From CAZJQD01 sp964548165 [NCBI: uncultured bacterium] (lineage in GTDB: Bacteria; UBA8481), in contig CAZJQD010000005.1 of assembly GCA_964548165.1 (NCBI GenBank), positions 1-64,000 of the forward strand: a stretch of 64,000 nt of DNA, given 5' to 3'. Under the pieces are notes generated by a model. The model saw only the letters and a program-made list of their open reading frames with translations, searched no databases and was not told the origin of the DNA. Of this stretch, positions 1-8,980 are shown piece after piece. A program made the translations under genes and the position numbers. Within the stretch, counting starts at the first letter, position 1. Each line of letters opens with the position of its first letter.

Positions 1-2
1 TC

Positions 3-815
3 GCGATGAGCTCGGTGGCGATCGCGGTCATCGGGTTCCTGGTCTGGGGCCACCACATGTTCACGAGCGGCCAGTCGAACCTGGCGAGCATGGTCTTCAG
101 CTTCCTGACCTTCTTCGTGGCGATCCCCTCGGCCATCAAGGTCTTCAACTGGGTGGCGACGATGTACAAGGGTGAGATCTGGCTGACAACGCCCATGTGG
201 TACACGCTCTCGTTCTTCCTGCTATTCGGGATCGGCGGCCTGACGGGACTCTTTCTTGGCGCGCTGGCCGTCGACGTTCACCTGCATGACACCTACTTTG
301 TCGTCGCTCACTTCCACTACGTGATGTTCGGCGGCACGGTGATCGCGTTCATGGGCGGCCTGCACTACTGGTGGCCGAAGATGTTCGGGCGGCTCTACAA
401 CGAGAAGTGGGGAAAGATCGCGTGCGCGTTCATCTTCTTCGGCTTCAACCTGACCTTCCTCACGCAGTTCTTCATGGGCTCCCAGGGCATGCCGCGGCGC
501 TATTACAACTACCCCGCGGAGTTCACGCATTATCACCAGCTCTCGACCCTGGGCGCGTACATCATGGGCATCGGGTTCGTCATCGCCGCCATCAACCTTG
601 CCTACAGTCTCCGACACGGCCAGAAGGCCCCGGCGAATCCCTGGGGCAGTAACACCCTGGAGTGGCACACCCCGTCGCCGCCCCCGATGGAGAACTTCAT
701 CGGGACGCCCAAGGCGGCCGATCCTTATGACCTCGCGGACTGGCAGTATGACGAGACCGAGGGCGGCTTCCTGCTCCGCCCCGGATCCGCGACGGGCCTG
801 AAGGCGGAGCATTGA
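3..815 (+). CDS. ctaD: cytochrome c oxidase subunit I, C-terminal part
   Basis: The gene is cut by the left edge of the window; the last 270 residues are present. Subunit I carries heme a and the heme a3-CuB centre of an aa3-type heme-copper oxidase in the inner membrane. Near the start of the visible part GHHMFT supplies the two adjacent CuB histidines, and further on VAHFHYV supplies the two axial heme histidines. Several hydrophobic helices follow, then a soluble tail. The gene is followed after 2 nt by subunit III and then subunit IV, the usual order. A terminal respiratory oxidase points to aerobic growth. The function is secure; the N-terminus cannot be seen. Confidence 0.97.
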   Translation, partial: AMSSVAIAVIGFLVWGHHMFTSGQSNLASMVFSFLTFFVAIPSAIKVFNWVATMYKGEIWLTTPMWYTLSFFLLFGIGGLTGLFLGALAVDVHLHDTYFVVAHFHYVMFGGTVIAFMGGLHYWWPKMFGRLYNEKWGKIACAFIFFGFNLTFLTQFFMGSQGMPRRYYNYPAEFTHYHQLSTLGAYIMGIGFVIAAINLAYSLRHGQKAPANPWGSNTLEWHTPSPPPMENFIGTPKAADPYDLADWQYDETEGGFLLRPGSATGLKAEH

Positions 816-817
816 CG

Positions 818-1681
818 ATGAGTGACATTCACGGGCACGACCCGCATCTCGCCCATCACTTCGAGACGAAGCAGCAGCAGTTCGAGGCGGCCAAGATCGG
901 CATGTGGCTCTTCCTGGCGACCGAGATCCTCTTCTTCGGGGGCCTCTTCTGCGCCTACGCCGTGTATCGCAGCAACCACCCGGAGATCTTCCTCTTCGGC
1001 CACCAGTTCCTCGACAAGAACATGGGCGCCATCAACACGGTCGTCCTGCTCTTCTCGTCCTTCACCATGGCCTGGGGCGTCCGCGCCGCCCAGCTCGGAG
1101 AAACCCGCAAGCTCGTGGTGCTCCTGGCCATTACGATCCTCTGCGCCTTCGGCTTCCTGGGGATCAAGTACGTGGAGTACAAGGCCAAGTGGGAACATGG
1201 CCTCCTGTGGGCTCGTTCCTACGCGCCGCATCTCGAGCACGCCGTCGACCACGACACGGCTGTCGCAGGCATCCACGATACCGGCCCGGCGGCGGGCGCG
1301 GTTCCGTCGGGAGAGACGCCGACCGCCTCTGCCGCGGCGGCATCGTCGCCGTCCGCGGCGCCTGCCGAGCAAACGGCGCTCCCCCGGCCGGCGCCGGCCC
1401 CCCGGGGCCTGGCCGCCGTCGTCGCGGAGGGCGCTCACCACGCCCCGCTGGAAGAACCCAAGAGCGCGCAGGTCTTCTTCAGCATCTATTTCGCGATGAC
1501 GGGCCTGCACGGCATTCACGTCGTGGTCGGTATCGGGCTTCTGCTGTGGCTTCTCGTGCGCGCTCGTCGCGGCGAGTTCGGCCCCGGGTACTACACCCCC
1601 GTCGACTTGGTCGGCCTCTACTGGCACCTGGTGGATCTGATCTGGATCTACCTCTTTCCGCTCCTGTACCTGATCCATTGA
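818..1681 (+). CDS. ctaE: cytochrome c oxidase subunit III
   Basis: 287-residue membrane subunit of the aa3-type oxidase. I chose the ATG at 818, just after the ctaD stop; a TTG at 812 would overlap that stop. Helices lie near residues 27-50, 70-90 and 98-117 and, after a long gap, at 217-247 and 262-287; VDLIWIYLF near the end is typical of subunit III. Odd feature: residues of about 140-212 form a low-complexity Ala/Pro-rich insert between the third and fourth visible helices, which most homologues lack. It contains no visible cofactor motif and is probably a surface loop. Confidence 0.95.
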   Translation: MSDIHGHDPHLAHHFETKQQQFEAAKIGMWLFLATEILFFGGLFCAYAVYRSNHPEIFLFGHQFLDKNMGAINTVVLLFSSFTMAWGVRAAQLGETRKLVVLLAITILCAFGFLGIKYVEYKAKWEHGLLWARSYAPHLEHAVDHDTAVAGIHDTGPAAGAVPSGETPTASAAAASSPSAAPAEQTALPRPAPAPRGLAAVVAEGAHHAPLEEPKSAQVFFSIYFAMTGLHGIHVVVGIGLLLWLLVRARRGEFGPGYYTPVDLVGLYWHLVDLIWIYLFPLLYLIH

Positions 1682-1692
1682 GGTGAACGCTC

Positions 1693-2043
1693 ATGTCCGC
1701 TAACCACGGCTCTCATTCCGGGGACGACCACGTTCACGTGGTCCCGGTCCCGGTCCTGGCCGGCGTCTTCGCCCTGCTGATCGTCCTCACGGGAGTGACC
1801 GTGGCGGCGACGTGGGTGGATCTCGGCACGGCGAACATCTGGCTGGCGATGGGGATCGCGACGGTGAAGGGGATCTTCGTCCTGCTCTACTTCATGCACC
1901 TTCGCTACGACCGCGCCGTCAACTCGATCATCTTCATCTCGGCGCTTCTCTTTGTCCTTCTCTTCGTGGGCATCACGCTCATGGACACCATGGCCTACCA
2001 CGCCGACTTGATCCCCGGATACGCTCCCGCGCTCAACCGCTGA
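1693..2043 (+). CDS. ctaF: cytochrome c oxidase subunit IV (bacterial type)
   Basis: 116-residue protein with a His-rich N-terminus and three hydrophobic segments at about 18-38, 49-67 and 75-97. The central stretch GIFVLLYFMHLRYD is characteristic of the bacterial subunit IV family that stabilises the oxidase core. It starts 11 nt after ctaE and is followed by a GC-rich hairpin, so it closes the oxidase operon. Confidence 0.92.
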   Translation: MSANHGSHSGDDHVHVVPVPVLAGVFALLIVLTGVTVAATWVDLGTANIWLAMGIATVKGIFVLLYFMHLRYDRAVNSIIFISALLFVLLFVGITLMDTMAYHADLIPGYAPALNR

Positions 2044-2055
2044 CCGTCGTTCCCC

Positions 2056-2090
2056 GCCCCCCCGGCTTTCTTGACAGGAGCCCGGGGGGC
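2056..2090 (+). terminator. terminator-like hairpin after the oxidase operon
   Basis: An imperfect GC stem pairs 2056-2066 with 2080-2090 (10 pairs, one C/C mismatch) around a 13-nt loop, followed by the A/T-rich run ATATTAATTA. The loop also contains TTGACA (2071-2076), so part of this sequence may double as a promoter for the next gene. Confidence 0.5.
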
Positions 2091-2097
2091 ATATTAA
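2071..2097 (+). promoter_or_regulatory. possible sigma-70 promoter for the outer-membrane barrel gene
   Basis: TTGACA at 2071-2076 is followed by TATTAA at 2092-2097 with a 15-nt spacer, slightly short of optimum. It lies 64 nt upstream of the next start codon and overlaps the putative terminator hairpin, so the two readings compete. Confidence 0.35.
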
Positions 2098-2160
2098 TTA
2101 CCTGGAGGTAAATACTCGGAGGTAAGGATATGGCCGTCCTCCGGCGGGGACAGGAGAAAC

Positions 2161-3378
2161 GTGAAGAAATGGGCTCGTAGTCCCACGTGGACCCGCTCGG
2201 CGGTCGGTCGGGCGCTGCCTGTCGCGTCCCTCATCCTGGTCCTCTTCCTGGCCCTGGCCGCGCCAGCCTCCGCCCGCGTATCGATCTCCGGCTTCATCGA
2301 TCTCGGCTATTGGGCGGCCAGCAATCCCGATTACGGCCTCACGAGCGCGACGACGGGACGGCCGGACCGCCTCCAGGCCTCCACCAACACGCTCGGCAGC
2401 CACCAGGGTAACGACCAGTTCGCCCTGAACGACATCGAGCTGTCGCTGGAGGCGGAGCTGACCGAGCGGGTCTCGGGGGTCATGGTCTTCAATTTTGGAA
2501 ATGGCGCGAATCCGACGATCGGCGAGGCGTTCGTGACGGCCGAGGCCTTGACGCCGCTGGAACTCGATCTGACGCTCGGTCGCCTCGGATCGATCTTCGG
2601 GATCGAGCAAGCCTTCACCGGCCCGGTGGAGAATCCCTTCATCACGACCTCCCTCCTGGCACCCTTCACGACCGGTTCCCTCGATGGCGTGGCCGTGGCT
2701 CTCGCACGCGGTCCCTTCACGCTGGCCCTGGCCGTCTCCAATGACGATCTGCTCCCCGGAGCCACGATCGGCCTCAATCCCCTCGGCGCAGCCGGCGGCG
2801 GCGTCGCCGGCGCTCTCACCGAGAATAACAACGACCGCGCAGTGATGGGCCGGATCGGCTGGACGGGAATCGATGCGCTCACCCTCGGCGTCTCGGGGTC
2901 GCGGACGATATGGGCCGCGCCCGTGGCCGCGGGATCGGCGGTACCGGACGCGATCAATGCCTCCCGTATCCTGCTCGGTCTCGACGCCGATTGGACAAGC
3001 GGCCGATGGAACCTCAAGGGCGAATACGCTGTCGCCGACGAGGAGCAGCTCTACAAGCTGGGCGCCGAGGTGCCGATCCGTTGGACGGGTTGGCGTGTCG
3101 GAGGCTGGTTCGAGGCGACGGCTGCGCTCGGGATCGGGGCGCGCTTTGCGCGCATCCAAACGCGGCAAGCCACCAATATCCTTGTTCCCCCGGGCAACGT
3201 CGCCCTGGTCAGCGACTATTCCGCGCTGACGCTGGGGGTGCGCTGGCGGCCCGCCGAGCGCCTGATCGGCAAGGTGGAATTCACGCGGAACAAGGAATCC
3301 GTGCTGGAGCGCGCCAGCGTGGCGGGCCGAGAGACCGACAACGATGTCCTTGCCCTTTCCCTGATCGCCACTTTCTAG
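2161..3378 (+). CDS. putative outer-membrane beta-barrel protein
   Basis: 405 residues starting at GTG 2161, with AGGAG 6 nt upstream. Residues 1-40 are a long basic, then hydrophobic, signal peptide ending in ASA. The mature part alternates short amphipathic strands with Gly/Asn/Asp turns, and the last residue is Phe (LIATF), the classic C-terminal signature for outer-membrane assembly. It resembles porin-like barrel proteins in general layout, but I see no family-specific motif, so substrate and role are unknown. It stands alone between the oxidase operon and a methyltransferase. Confidence 0.7.
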   Translation: MKKWARSPTWTRSAVGRALPVASLILVLFLALAAPASARVSISGFIDLGYWAASNPDYGLTSATTGRPDRLQASTNTLGSHQGNDQFALNDIELSLEAELTERVSGVMVFNFGNGANPTIGEAFVTAEALTPLELDLTLGRLGSIFGIEQAFTGPVENPFITTSLLAPFTTGSLDGVAVALARGPFTLALAVSNDDLLPGATIGLNPLGAAGGGVAGALTENNNDRAVMGRIGWTGIDALTLGVSGSRTIWAAPVAAGSAVPDAINASRILLGLDADWTSGRWNLKGEYAVADEEQLYKLGAEVPIRWTGWRVGGWFEATAALGIGARFARIQTRQATNILVPPGNVALVSDYSALTLGVRWRPAERLIGKVEFTRNKESVLERASVAGRETDNDVLALSLIATF

Positions 3379-3491
3379 GAGCCGCTCTTCCCCGTGGTTG
3401 CGCCGGGGGCGTTCGGATGAGAGATTACGGGGGTGAATGCCGTGACCCTCGATCGCGCAGACCCGTCCTGGAACGGGCAGGATTCCCGCGG

Positions 3492-4274
3492 ATGAGTGGC
3501 GGGTTGCTGGGATGGTTGCGCCTGCCCGAGGCCCCGGCTGTCGAGCACCTGGACACCGTGGAGGGAGTACGCGCGCGCGCGCGGCTGATCCGGGATCGCG
3601 CGCTCCTCAACCTCTATTATCGCTTCTGCTACCGTCAACTGGTCGAAGGCTCCAGGGACTTCGTCCCCGGTCCGCGCGTGGAGATCGGGAGCGGCGGGGG
3701 ATTCCTCAAGGAATACGTGCCGGAGATCCTGGAGACCGACGTGATGGAGGCTTCGGCTCCGCTCATCGTCTGTTCCGGCGCCGCCATGCCCTTTCGAACC
3801 GGCTCCATCGCCTGCCTCTTCTCCCTGAACGTGATCCACCACATTCCCGATCCGGACGCCTTCTTTCGCGAGGTGGTGCGCACGACGCGCCCCGGCGGCG
3901 GCATCATGCTCGTGGAGCCCGCCAATACGCCGCTCTCGTCGTTCATTTACCGGAACTTTCACCACGAGGGCTTCGACACGGCCGCGGGCTGGACGCTCCA
4001 GGAGGGCGGCGGCCCCATGTCGACCTCCAACCAGGCGATCCCGTGGATCCTGTTCTTTCGCGACCGCGCCGAGTTCGAGCGACGCTACCCGGAACTCCGG
4101 ATCCGCTTCATCCGGCACCACTCAGGCCTGCTCTATATCCTCTCCGGCGGGCTCTCGATGAGGCAGTTGGCGCCGACGTTCCTGGGCCCGCTCATCATCG
4201 GGATCGAGAACCTGCTCGGCCCTCTCCAGCGATTACTCGGGCTCTTCATGACGGTGCGGATAGACCGAGTCTAA
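3492..4274 (+). CDS. class I SAM-dependent methyltransferase
   Basis: 260 residues from ATG 3492; an in-frame ATG at 3417 would add 25 residues that look non-homologous. Motif I, VEIGSGGG at residues 63-70, binds S-adenosylmethionine. The following acidic strand end (LETDVMEAS), the SLNVIHHIPD segment and the RPGG turn match the type-11 methyltransferase core. The C-terminal third is hydrophobic, which suggests a lipid-like or membrane-bound substrate. No partner enzyme is adjacent, so the substrate is unknown. Confidence 0.8.
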   Translation: MSGGLLGWLRLPEAPAVEHLDTVEGVRARARLIRDRALLNLYYRFCYRQLVEGSRDFVPGPRVEIGSGGGFLKEYVPEILETDVMEASAPLIVCSGAAMPFRTGSIACLFSLNVIHHIPDPDAFFREVVRTTRPGGGIMLVEPANTPLSSFIYRNFHHEGFDTAAGWTLQEGGGPMSTSNQAIPWILFFRDRAEFERRYPELRIRFIRHHSGLLYILSGGLSMRQLAPTFLGPLIIGIENLLGPLQRLLGLFMTVRIDRV

Positions 4275-4275
4275 T

Positions 4276-4410
4276 CGGTGTCAGACTGCGGAAATGCGGA
4301 ACTGAGATTGCGGTAGTTGGATTGCTGCAGACAAGCTGCTTAGAATTTCAGGTGCCTTGAAGATTGGAACTCCTGTAATCAGAGCTCCGCAATTCCGCAG
4401 TCTGACACCG
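4276..4410. repeat. inverted-repeat element E1 (GTCAGACTGCGG termini)
   Basis: A 135-bp element fills the gap between two convergent genes. Its ends are a perfect 18-bp inverted repeat (CGGTGTCAGACTGCGGAA at 4276-4293 against 4393-4410), and pairing continues imperfectly to about 28 bp. The interior has no ORF and is less GC-rich than its surroundings. The GTGTCAG terminus resembles element E2 at 21301. Such palindromic units can be spread by REP-associated tyrosine transposases; none is encoded here. It may also serve as a bidirectional terminator. Confidence 0.75.
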
Positions 4411-4414
4411 CGCA

Positions 4415-5833
<1,419 letters not shown>

Positions 5834-5838
5834 TTATC

Positions 5839-7239
5839 ATGCGTGGCGTGAGACGGCGCATTTCAGGGATCGTGGCGGGGCTTGCGGTCATGACTGCGGC
5901 GCTGACTGGCGGAAATGGAGTTGCGGGCCAACCCGCCGCCGCCGCGCTTCCTGGCGGGGGAGCCGTGCACGCGATCTTCATCGGGATATCCCGTTACCAG
6001 CACATGGACAAGCTCGCGTTCTGTGCCTCGGACGCCGTTCGGCTGGCGCGGGTCTTCCAGGGTCTCGACGGCGATCTCCGGCTTGCTCCCGCGCATACCG
6101 TCGTATTGACCGATTCCCAGGCGACCCGCGCCCGGGTGCTTCGGGAGCTTGCCGCCGTCCGGCAGAGACTCGGGCCCCGGGACGTCTTTCTCTTCTACTT
6201 CTCGGGGCACGGCGGCGGCGAAGACGAGCCCGATATGCCACCCGTGGATGAGCCGGATGATCACGACGAGACGCTCGTGATGTGGGATTCCCGCGGCCCT
6301 CACGAGGAAGACATCTCGGACGACCAGCTCCGGGTGATCCTGGCCGGCTTTCCGGGACGCCAGGTCATCATCCTGGACGCGTGCTACGCGGGCGGCTTCG
6401 TCCGCGATCTCGAGAGGCCGGGCACGGTCGTCTTCGCCGCGTCGCGCGAGGACAGGACGTCGTCGGTGGCTTTCGCGCACCGCGCCTCGGGCGGGCTCAC
6501 CCACGCCCTCATGACGGGACTGGCCGGCGAAGCGGACGCCGACACGGACCGCGTGATTGGCCAGGATGAGCTGGTTGCCTACCTGGGCAGGGTGGTTCCG
6601 CTCTACTGCGAGGACTGCGGTCGGCGCAATCCTCCGGGCGCCAACCGGTGCTACTACTGCCGCGTCAAGGTCGCCACCGCGGCCCATCGTCCGACCTTCG
6701 GCGGCGCATGGCCCGAGTTGGTCTGGTCGAGGGTGACTGTGGCGTACGTTCCCGAGCGGTGCCACTCGGCCGCGGATCGGCGCGGGTGCGCCGCGCGACC
6801 CTCGCGTTGTCGCTGCCGGGTGAAAGGGGAGTGTGGGGTCGCCGCCTGCCAGGCTCTGGGCCGCAAGATCATCGACGGGTGTTCGAGCGCCGAGGACCGG
6901 GCCACGTGCCGCTCGGACGCCCAGCTCTGTCCCTGCCCCGAGTATGGCAATTGCGGGATGGGCGAATGTGCGGCGCCGGCTGGAAATTCGTGCCGGACCG
7001 GTGAGGACAGGCGGCAGTGCGGGGAGGATCCCAGGAACTGTCCGTGTGGCCATTATGGAGACTGCGAGATGGATTCGTGCCGCGAGGCCAGGACGGGGAA
7101 AGAGTCACGGTCCGAGGCGCTGTCGGGATGCGAGGGAGCTGGTGATGGGCCTGTTGCCGGGTGCGGCGATTGTTCCCCTGGAGGGGCGCCGGAGCCGGAT
7201 GCGGCCGAAGAGTCCGGATGTGGGTGTTGCGGGGATTAA
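5839..7239 (+). CDS. secreted metacaspase-like protease with zinc ribbon and six-Cys repeats
   Basis: 466 residues. Residues 1-30 look like a signal peptide. Residues 42-255 form a caspase/metacaspase (C14) fold with catalytic His124 in FYFSGHGGG and Cys182 in DACYAGG. Next comes a zinc ribbon (C257, C260, C271, C274). The tail has three copies of a 30-residue motif spaced C-x8-C-x6-C-x-C-x5-C-x4-C, at 308-337, 348-377 and 385-414, then a Cys-rich end. The same motif occurs four times in the lipoprotein at 13645-14457. Metacaspases cleave after Arg or Lys; the target here is unknown. A zinc ribbon is unusual for an exported protein, so localisation is not certain. Confidence 0.85.
   Translation: MRGVRRRISGIVAGLAVMTAALTGGNGVAGQPAAAALPGGGAVHAIFIGISRYQHMDKLAFCASDAVRLARVFQGLDGDLRLAPAHTVVLTDSQATRARVLRELAAVRQRLGPRDVFLFYFSGHGGGEDEPDMPPVDEPDDHDETLVMWDSRGPHEEDISDDQLRVILAGFPGRQVIILDACYAGGFVRDLERPGTVVFAASREDRTSSVAFAHRASGGLTHALMTGLAGEADADTDRVIGQDELVAYLGRVVPLYCEDCGRRNPPGANRCYYCRVKVATAAHRPTFGGAWPELVWSRVTVAYVPERCHSAADRRGCAARPSRCRCRVKGECGVAACQALGRKIIDGCSSAEDRATCRSDAQLCPCPEYGNCGMGECAAPAGNSCRTGEDRRQCGEDPRNCPCGHYGDCEMDSCREARTGKESRSEALSGCEGAGDGPVAGCGDCSPGGAPEPDAAEESGCGCCGD
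6760..7080 (+). repeat. three tandem six-cysteine repeats in the metacaspase tail
   Basis: Coding repeat. Copies lie at residues 308-337, 348-377 and 385-414, each exactly 30 residues with identical Cys spacing. Shared positions are DR after the first Cys, CPC (CRC in copy 1), G-x-C and a closing x-M-x-x-C (V in copy 1). Confidence 0.9.
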
Positions 7240-7240
7240 A

Positions 7241-7280
7241 AAGAAAACCCCCGGCGGTATTGCCGGGGGTCAGATTTCTT
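7241..7280. terminator. bidirectional rho-independent terminator
   Basis: Perfect 9-bp stem ACCCCCGGC (7247-7255) with GCCGGGGGT (7262-7270) around a 6-nt loop. On the plus strand it is followed by CAGATTTCTT; on the minus strand by TTTTCTTTTT. It lies between the metacaspase gene and the convergent small lipoprotein gene and can stop transcription from both. Confidence 0.85.
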
Positions 7281-7334
7281 GTCCATCCCTCCGAAGAGGG
7301 CGTCTAGGTTCGATATACCCGAACGACTAGAAAC

Positions 7335-7559
7335 TTAGTGGGCGGGAGCGGGAGCCGGAGCTGCCGCGGGCGCCGCCGCAGCTGCCGCCGGAGCAGCCGT
7401 TGCCGTATCGGCCGCGGGAGCGGTCGCAGGCGCCGGAGCCGGAGCTTCCGCGGCCGGGGCCGGGGGAGCTTCAGGAGCTGGGGGCGGGGGAGCAGGTTGA
7501 CCGCAGGCGACTGCCGAAGCGATAACCAAGCCCATTGCCCAATAGAGAGTCTTGCGCAC
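7335..7559 (-). CDS. small Ala/Pro-rich lipoprotein
   Basis: 74 residues from a GTG start. An 18-residue signal peptide ends in AVAC, a lipobox with lipidated Cys19. The mature part of about 55 residues is almost wholly Ala, Pro, Glu and Thr, with no globular domain. Such proteins are usually flexible spacers or wall-associated tethers at the outer membrane. A perfect Shine-Dalgarno (AGGAGGTG) precedes the start, which suggests strong translation. The next gene upstream on this strand has its own terminator, so this is a separate transcription unit. No function can be assigned. Confidence 0.7.
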   Translation of the reverse strand: MRKTLYWAMGLVIASAVACGQPAPPPPAPEAPPAPAAEAPAPAPATAPAADTATAAPAAAAAAPAAAPAPAPAH

Positions 7560-7567
7560 GAGTATTT

Positions 7568-7575
7568 CACCTCCT
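7568..7575 (-). promoter_or_regulatory. strong Shine-Dalgarno of the small lipoprotein
   Basis: AGGAGGTG read on the minus strand, about 8 nt before the GTG at 7559. It is the best ribosome-binding match I saw in the window and decides the start of this short gene. Confidence 0.8.
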
Positions 7576-7583
7576 CTTGATTC

Positions 7584-7614
7584 AAAAAAAGACGGGACCG
7601 CAATGGGCCCCGTC
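7584..7614 (-). terminator. rho-independent terminator after the L,D-transpeptidase gene
   Basis: Read on the minus strand, GACGGG (7614-7609) pairs with CCCGTC (7596-7591), and a run of seven T follows at 7590-7584. It lies 58 nt past the stop of the gene ending at 7672. Confidence 0.85.
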
Positions 7615-7671
7615 CATTTGTTGATTGATTATCGGATCGGGTCCCCCGTCGATCAAGTCTCTTTTTTCACA

Positions 7672-8664
7672 CTAGCGACGGGAGGCGTCTTGGTGGACCT
7701 GGTTCAGTGCCGAGAGGAGAGGCCGACTAAAGTCGGCGTGCGGAGCCGCCTGTGAGGTGGCCGCGGGTGTCGGGTCATCGGCGTGAATATCAGATATTAC
7801 TAGAGATAAATCGAGTCCTGGACGTTCTATCAACTCGGCTACGGCCTCCGTGGGGAGTGCCTCCGCGCTCCATTGGACGGCCGTGAGCGCGGCTTGAAGC
7901 TGGTCGAACCGGTCTGCTGTGGATAGTCGCCTGTAAATGTCTGGAAAGGATTTGATGACGATTGAATCACCCACGCGGGAGCAGGAGTAGAGATTGTAGA
8001 CCGTCACGACTGGACTGCCGCTCGGAATGGTTCGGTAGAGGCGTCGGACGTCGGACAAGTGCATGCGGATACAGCCGTGACTGGCTGTTTTTCCTATGGA
8101 TGAGCGCTGATTGGTCGAGTGAAGACCGATCCCCGTGCGGCCGAGAGGGAGGAAATATCCCTCCCACGCTCCTTGCTCATTACGCGTGCGGAAGGGATTG
8201 CCGGAGGCCATGAATGGGACCAGCTTGCCAGCGTGTTCCCCCGCCCACTCCCGGTTGGGCGCCGCCCAGTCGGGGCGAACGATGCCAGGTTCAAGCGTAG
8301 TCTCGACGATCGGGGTGGGATGCCTTCTCGTGCCGACCGCCACGGGAAAAATCTCCCAGATCCGCCAATCATCGCTGTTGTGAGCGCTTACATTACGCGA
8401 ATAGACCCGCAATTGACGTTCGGGCACGTTCACCTCCACGCGCCAGTCCTGGGGGGATGTTCCGTCGGGCATCGATACCCCGGTTGGTGCCGGGGAAGAG
8501 GAGACCGCCTGGGGGGCGACCGAGGCATCGGCGTGAAGAGCGCACGCGAGGGAGATGATGCCGCCCGCGATGGCGAGCGAGATGCGTCGGCCTCGCCACA
8601 AGGAGGACACGGTGAGGGCGCCGTCCCGCGATTGCATATTGGCTCTGATATCCGATTCGGGCAT
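7672..8664 (-). CDS. L,D-transpeptidase (YkuD domain)
   Basis: 330 residues from ATG 8664; the frame stays open to a TTG at 8736, but the ATG gives a better exported N-terminus. A hydrophobic segment at about 28-43 ending near HADA is a signal or anchor. The YkuD motif runs from H182 to C198 (HSTN...SHGCIRM), with catalytic Cys198 and His196. These periplasmic enzymes make 3-3 peptidoglycan cross-links or attach lipoproteins to the wall. The last 90 or so residues are extra and poorly conserved. It is monocistronic with its own terminator. Confidence 0.88.
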   Translation of the reverse strand: MPESDIRANMQSRDGALTVSSLWRGRRISLAIAGGIISLACALHADASVAPQAVSSSPAPTGVSMPDGTSPQDWRVEVNVPERQLRVYSRNVSAHNSDDWRIWEIFPVAVGTRRHPTPIVETTLEPGIVRPDWAAPNREWAGEHAGKLVPFMASGNPFRTRNEQGAWEGYFLPLGRTGIGLHSTNQRSSIGKTASHGCIRMHLSDVRRLYRTIPSGSPVVTVYNLYSCSRVGDSIVIKSFPDIYRRLSTADRFDQLQAALTAVQWSAEALPTEAVAELIERPGLDLSLVISDIHADDPTPAATSQAAPHADFSRPLLSALNQVHQDASRR

Positions 8665-8778
8665 AAGCGATCTATCGCCTCTGAAAGGCTTGGAAATGAA
8701 TGTCGCGGTCGGGTTTGGCCAGAAGATCACGAACAATGAAGGCGGCCGGATCTTTTTTCGAGCCGGCCGTAAAAATGC

Positions 8779-8807
8779 TCAAGTTTGCAGGCCCTGAGGG
8801 CCGATAA
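8779..8807 (+). promoter_or_regulatory. sigma-28 (FliA)-like promoter
   Basis: TCAAGTTT at 8779-8786 and GCCGATAA at 8800-8807 match the flagellar sigma-28 consensus elements well, with a 13-nt gap where 11-12 is usual. Both elements together are rare by chance, and the window encodes a flagellar system. No sigma-28 gene is in the window. Confidence 0.5.
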
Positions 8808-8813
8808 GGGAAC

Positions 8814-8914
8814 TACGTGGTGACACGGTAGAACTGCCAACCCCTCCCGGCGGATACTGATCGTCACCTGCGGATTAATTCGCGGCGGCTTCCTTCTGGA
8901 AGCCGCCGCTTTCT
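8814..8914 (+). ncRNA. candidate small RNA or attenuated leader
   Basis: A transcript starting about 7 nt past the sigma-28-like -10 would run roughly 100 nt to a strong terminator. It contains no ORF with a ribosome-binding site. It is either a free small RNA or a leader of the OmpA-type gene that starts at 8981. I do not recognise an Rfam family. The rest of the 8665-8980 gap holds only a 7-bp GC hairpin at 8743-8769. Confidence 0.4.
8883..8914 (+). terminator. rho-independent terminator between the small-RNA candidate and the OmpA gene
   Basis: A 10-bp stem (GGCGGCTTCC with GGAAGCCGCC, loop TTCT) is followed by GCTTTCTTTT. No plus-strand protein gene lies upstream of it, which is why a short untranslated transcript is suspected. 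On the minus strand no T-run follows. Confidence 0.8.
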
Positions 8915-8980
8915 TTTAACCGCGGCTCGACCCACCTGAACTCCTCAACTCCCCGCGGCATGGCGTCGACAGTTAATCCC

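Noticed and set aside
7635-7666. Plus-strand hairpin and T-run (GATCG...CGATC, then CTCTTTTTT)
   Set aside because: No plus-strand gene reads into it and the stem is only 5 bp; the minus-strand terminator at 7584-7614 explains the region.
8770-8830. c-di-GMP riboswitch in front of the OmpA-type gene
   Set aside because: The conserved GEMM blocks are absent; the conserved-looking bases are better explained by sigma-28 promoter elements.
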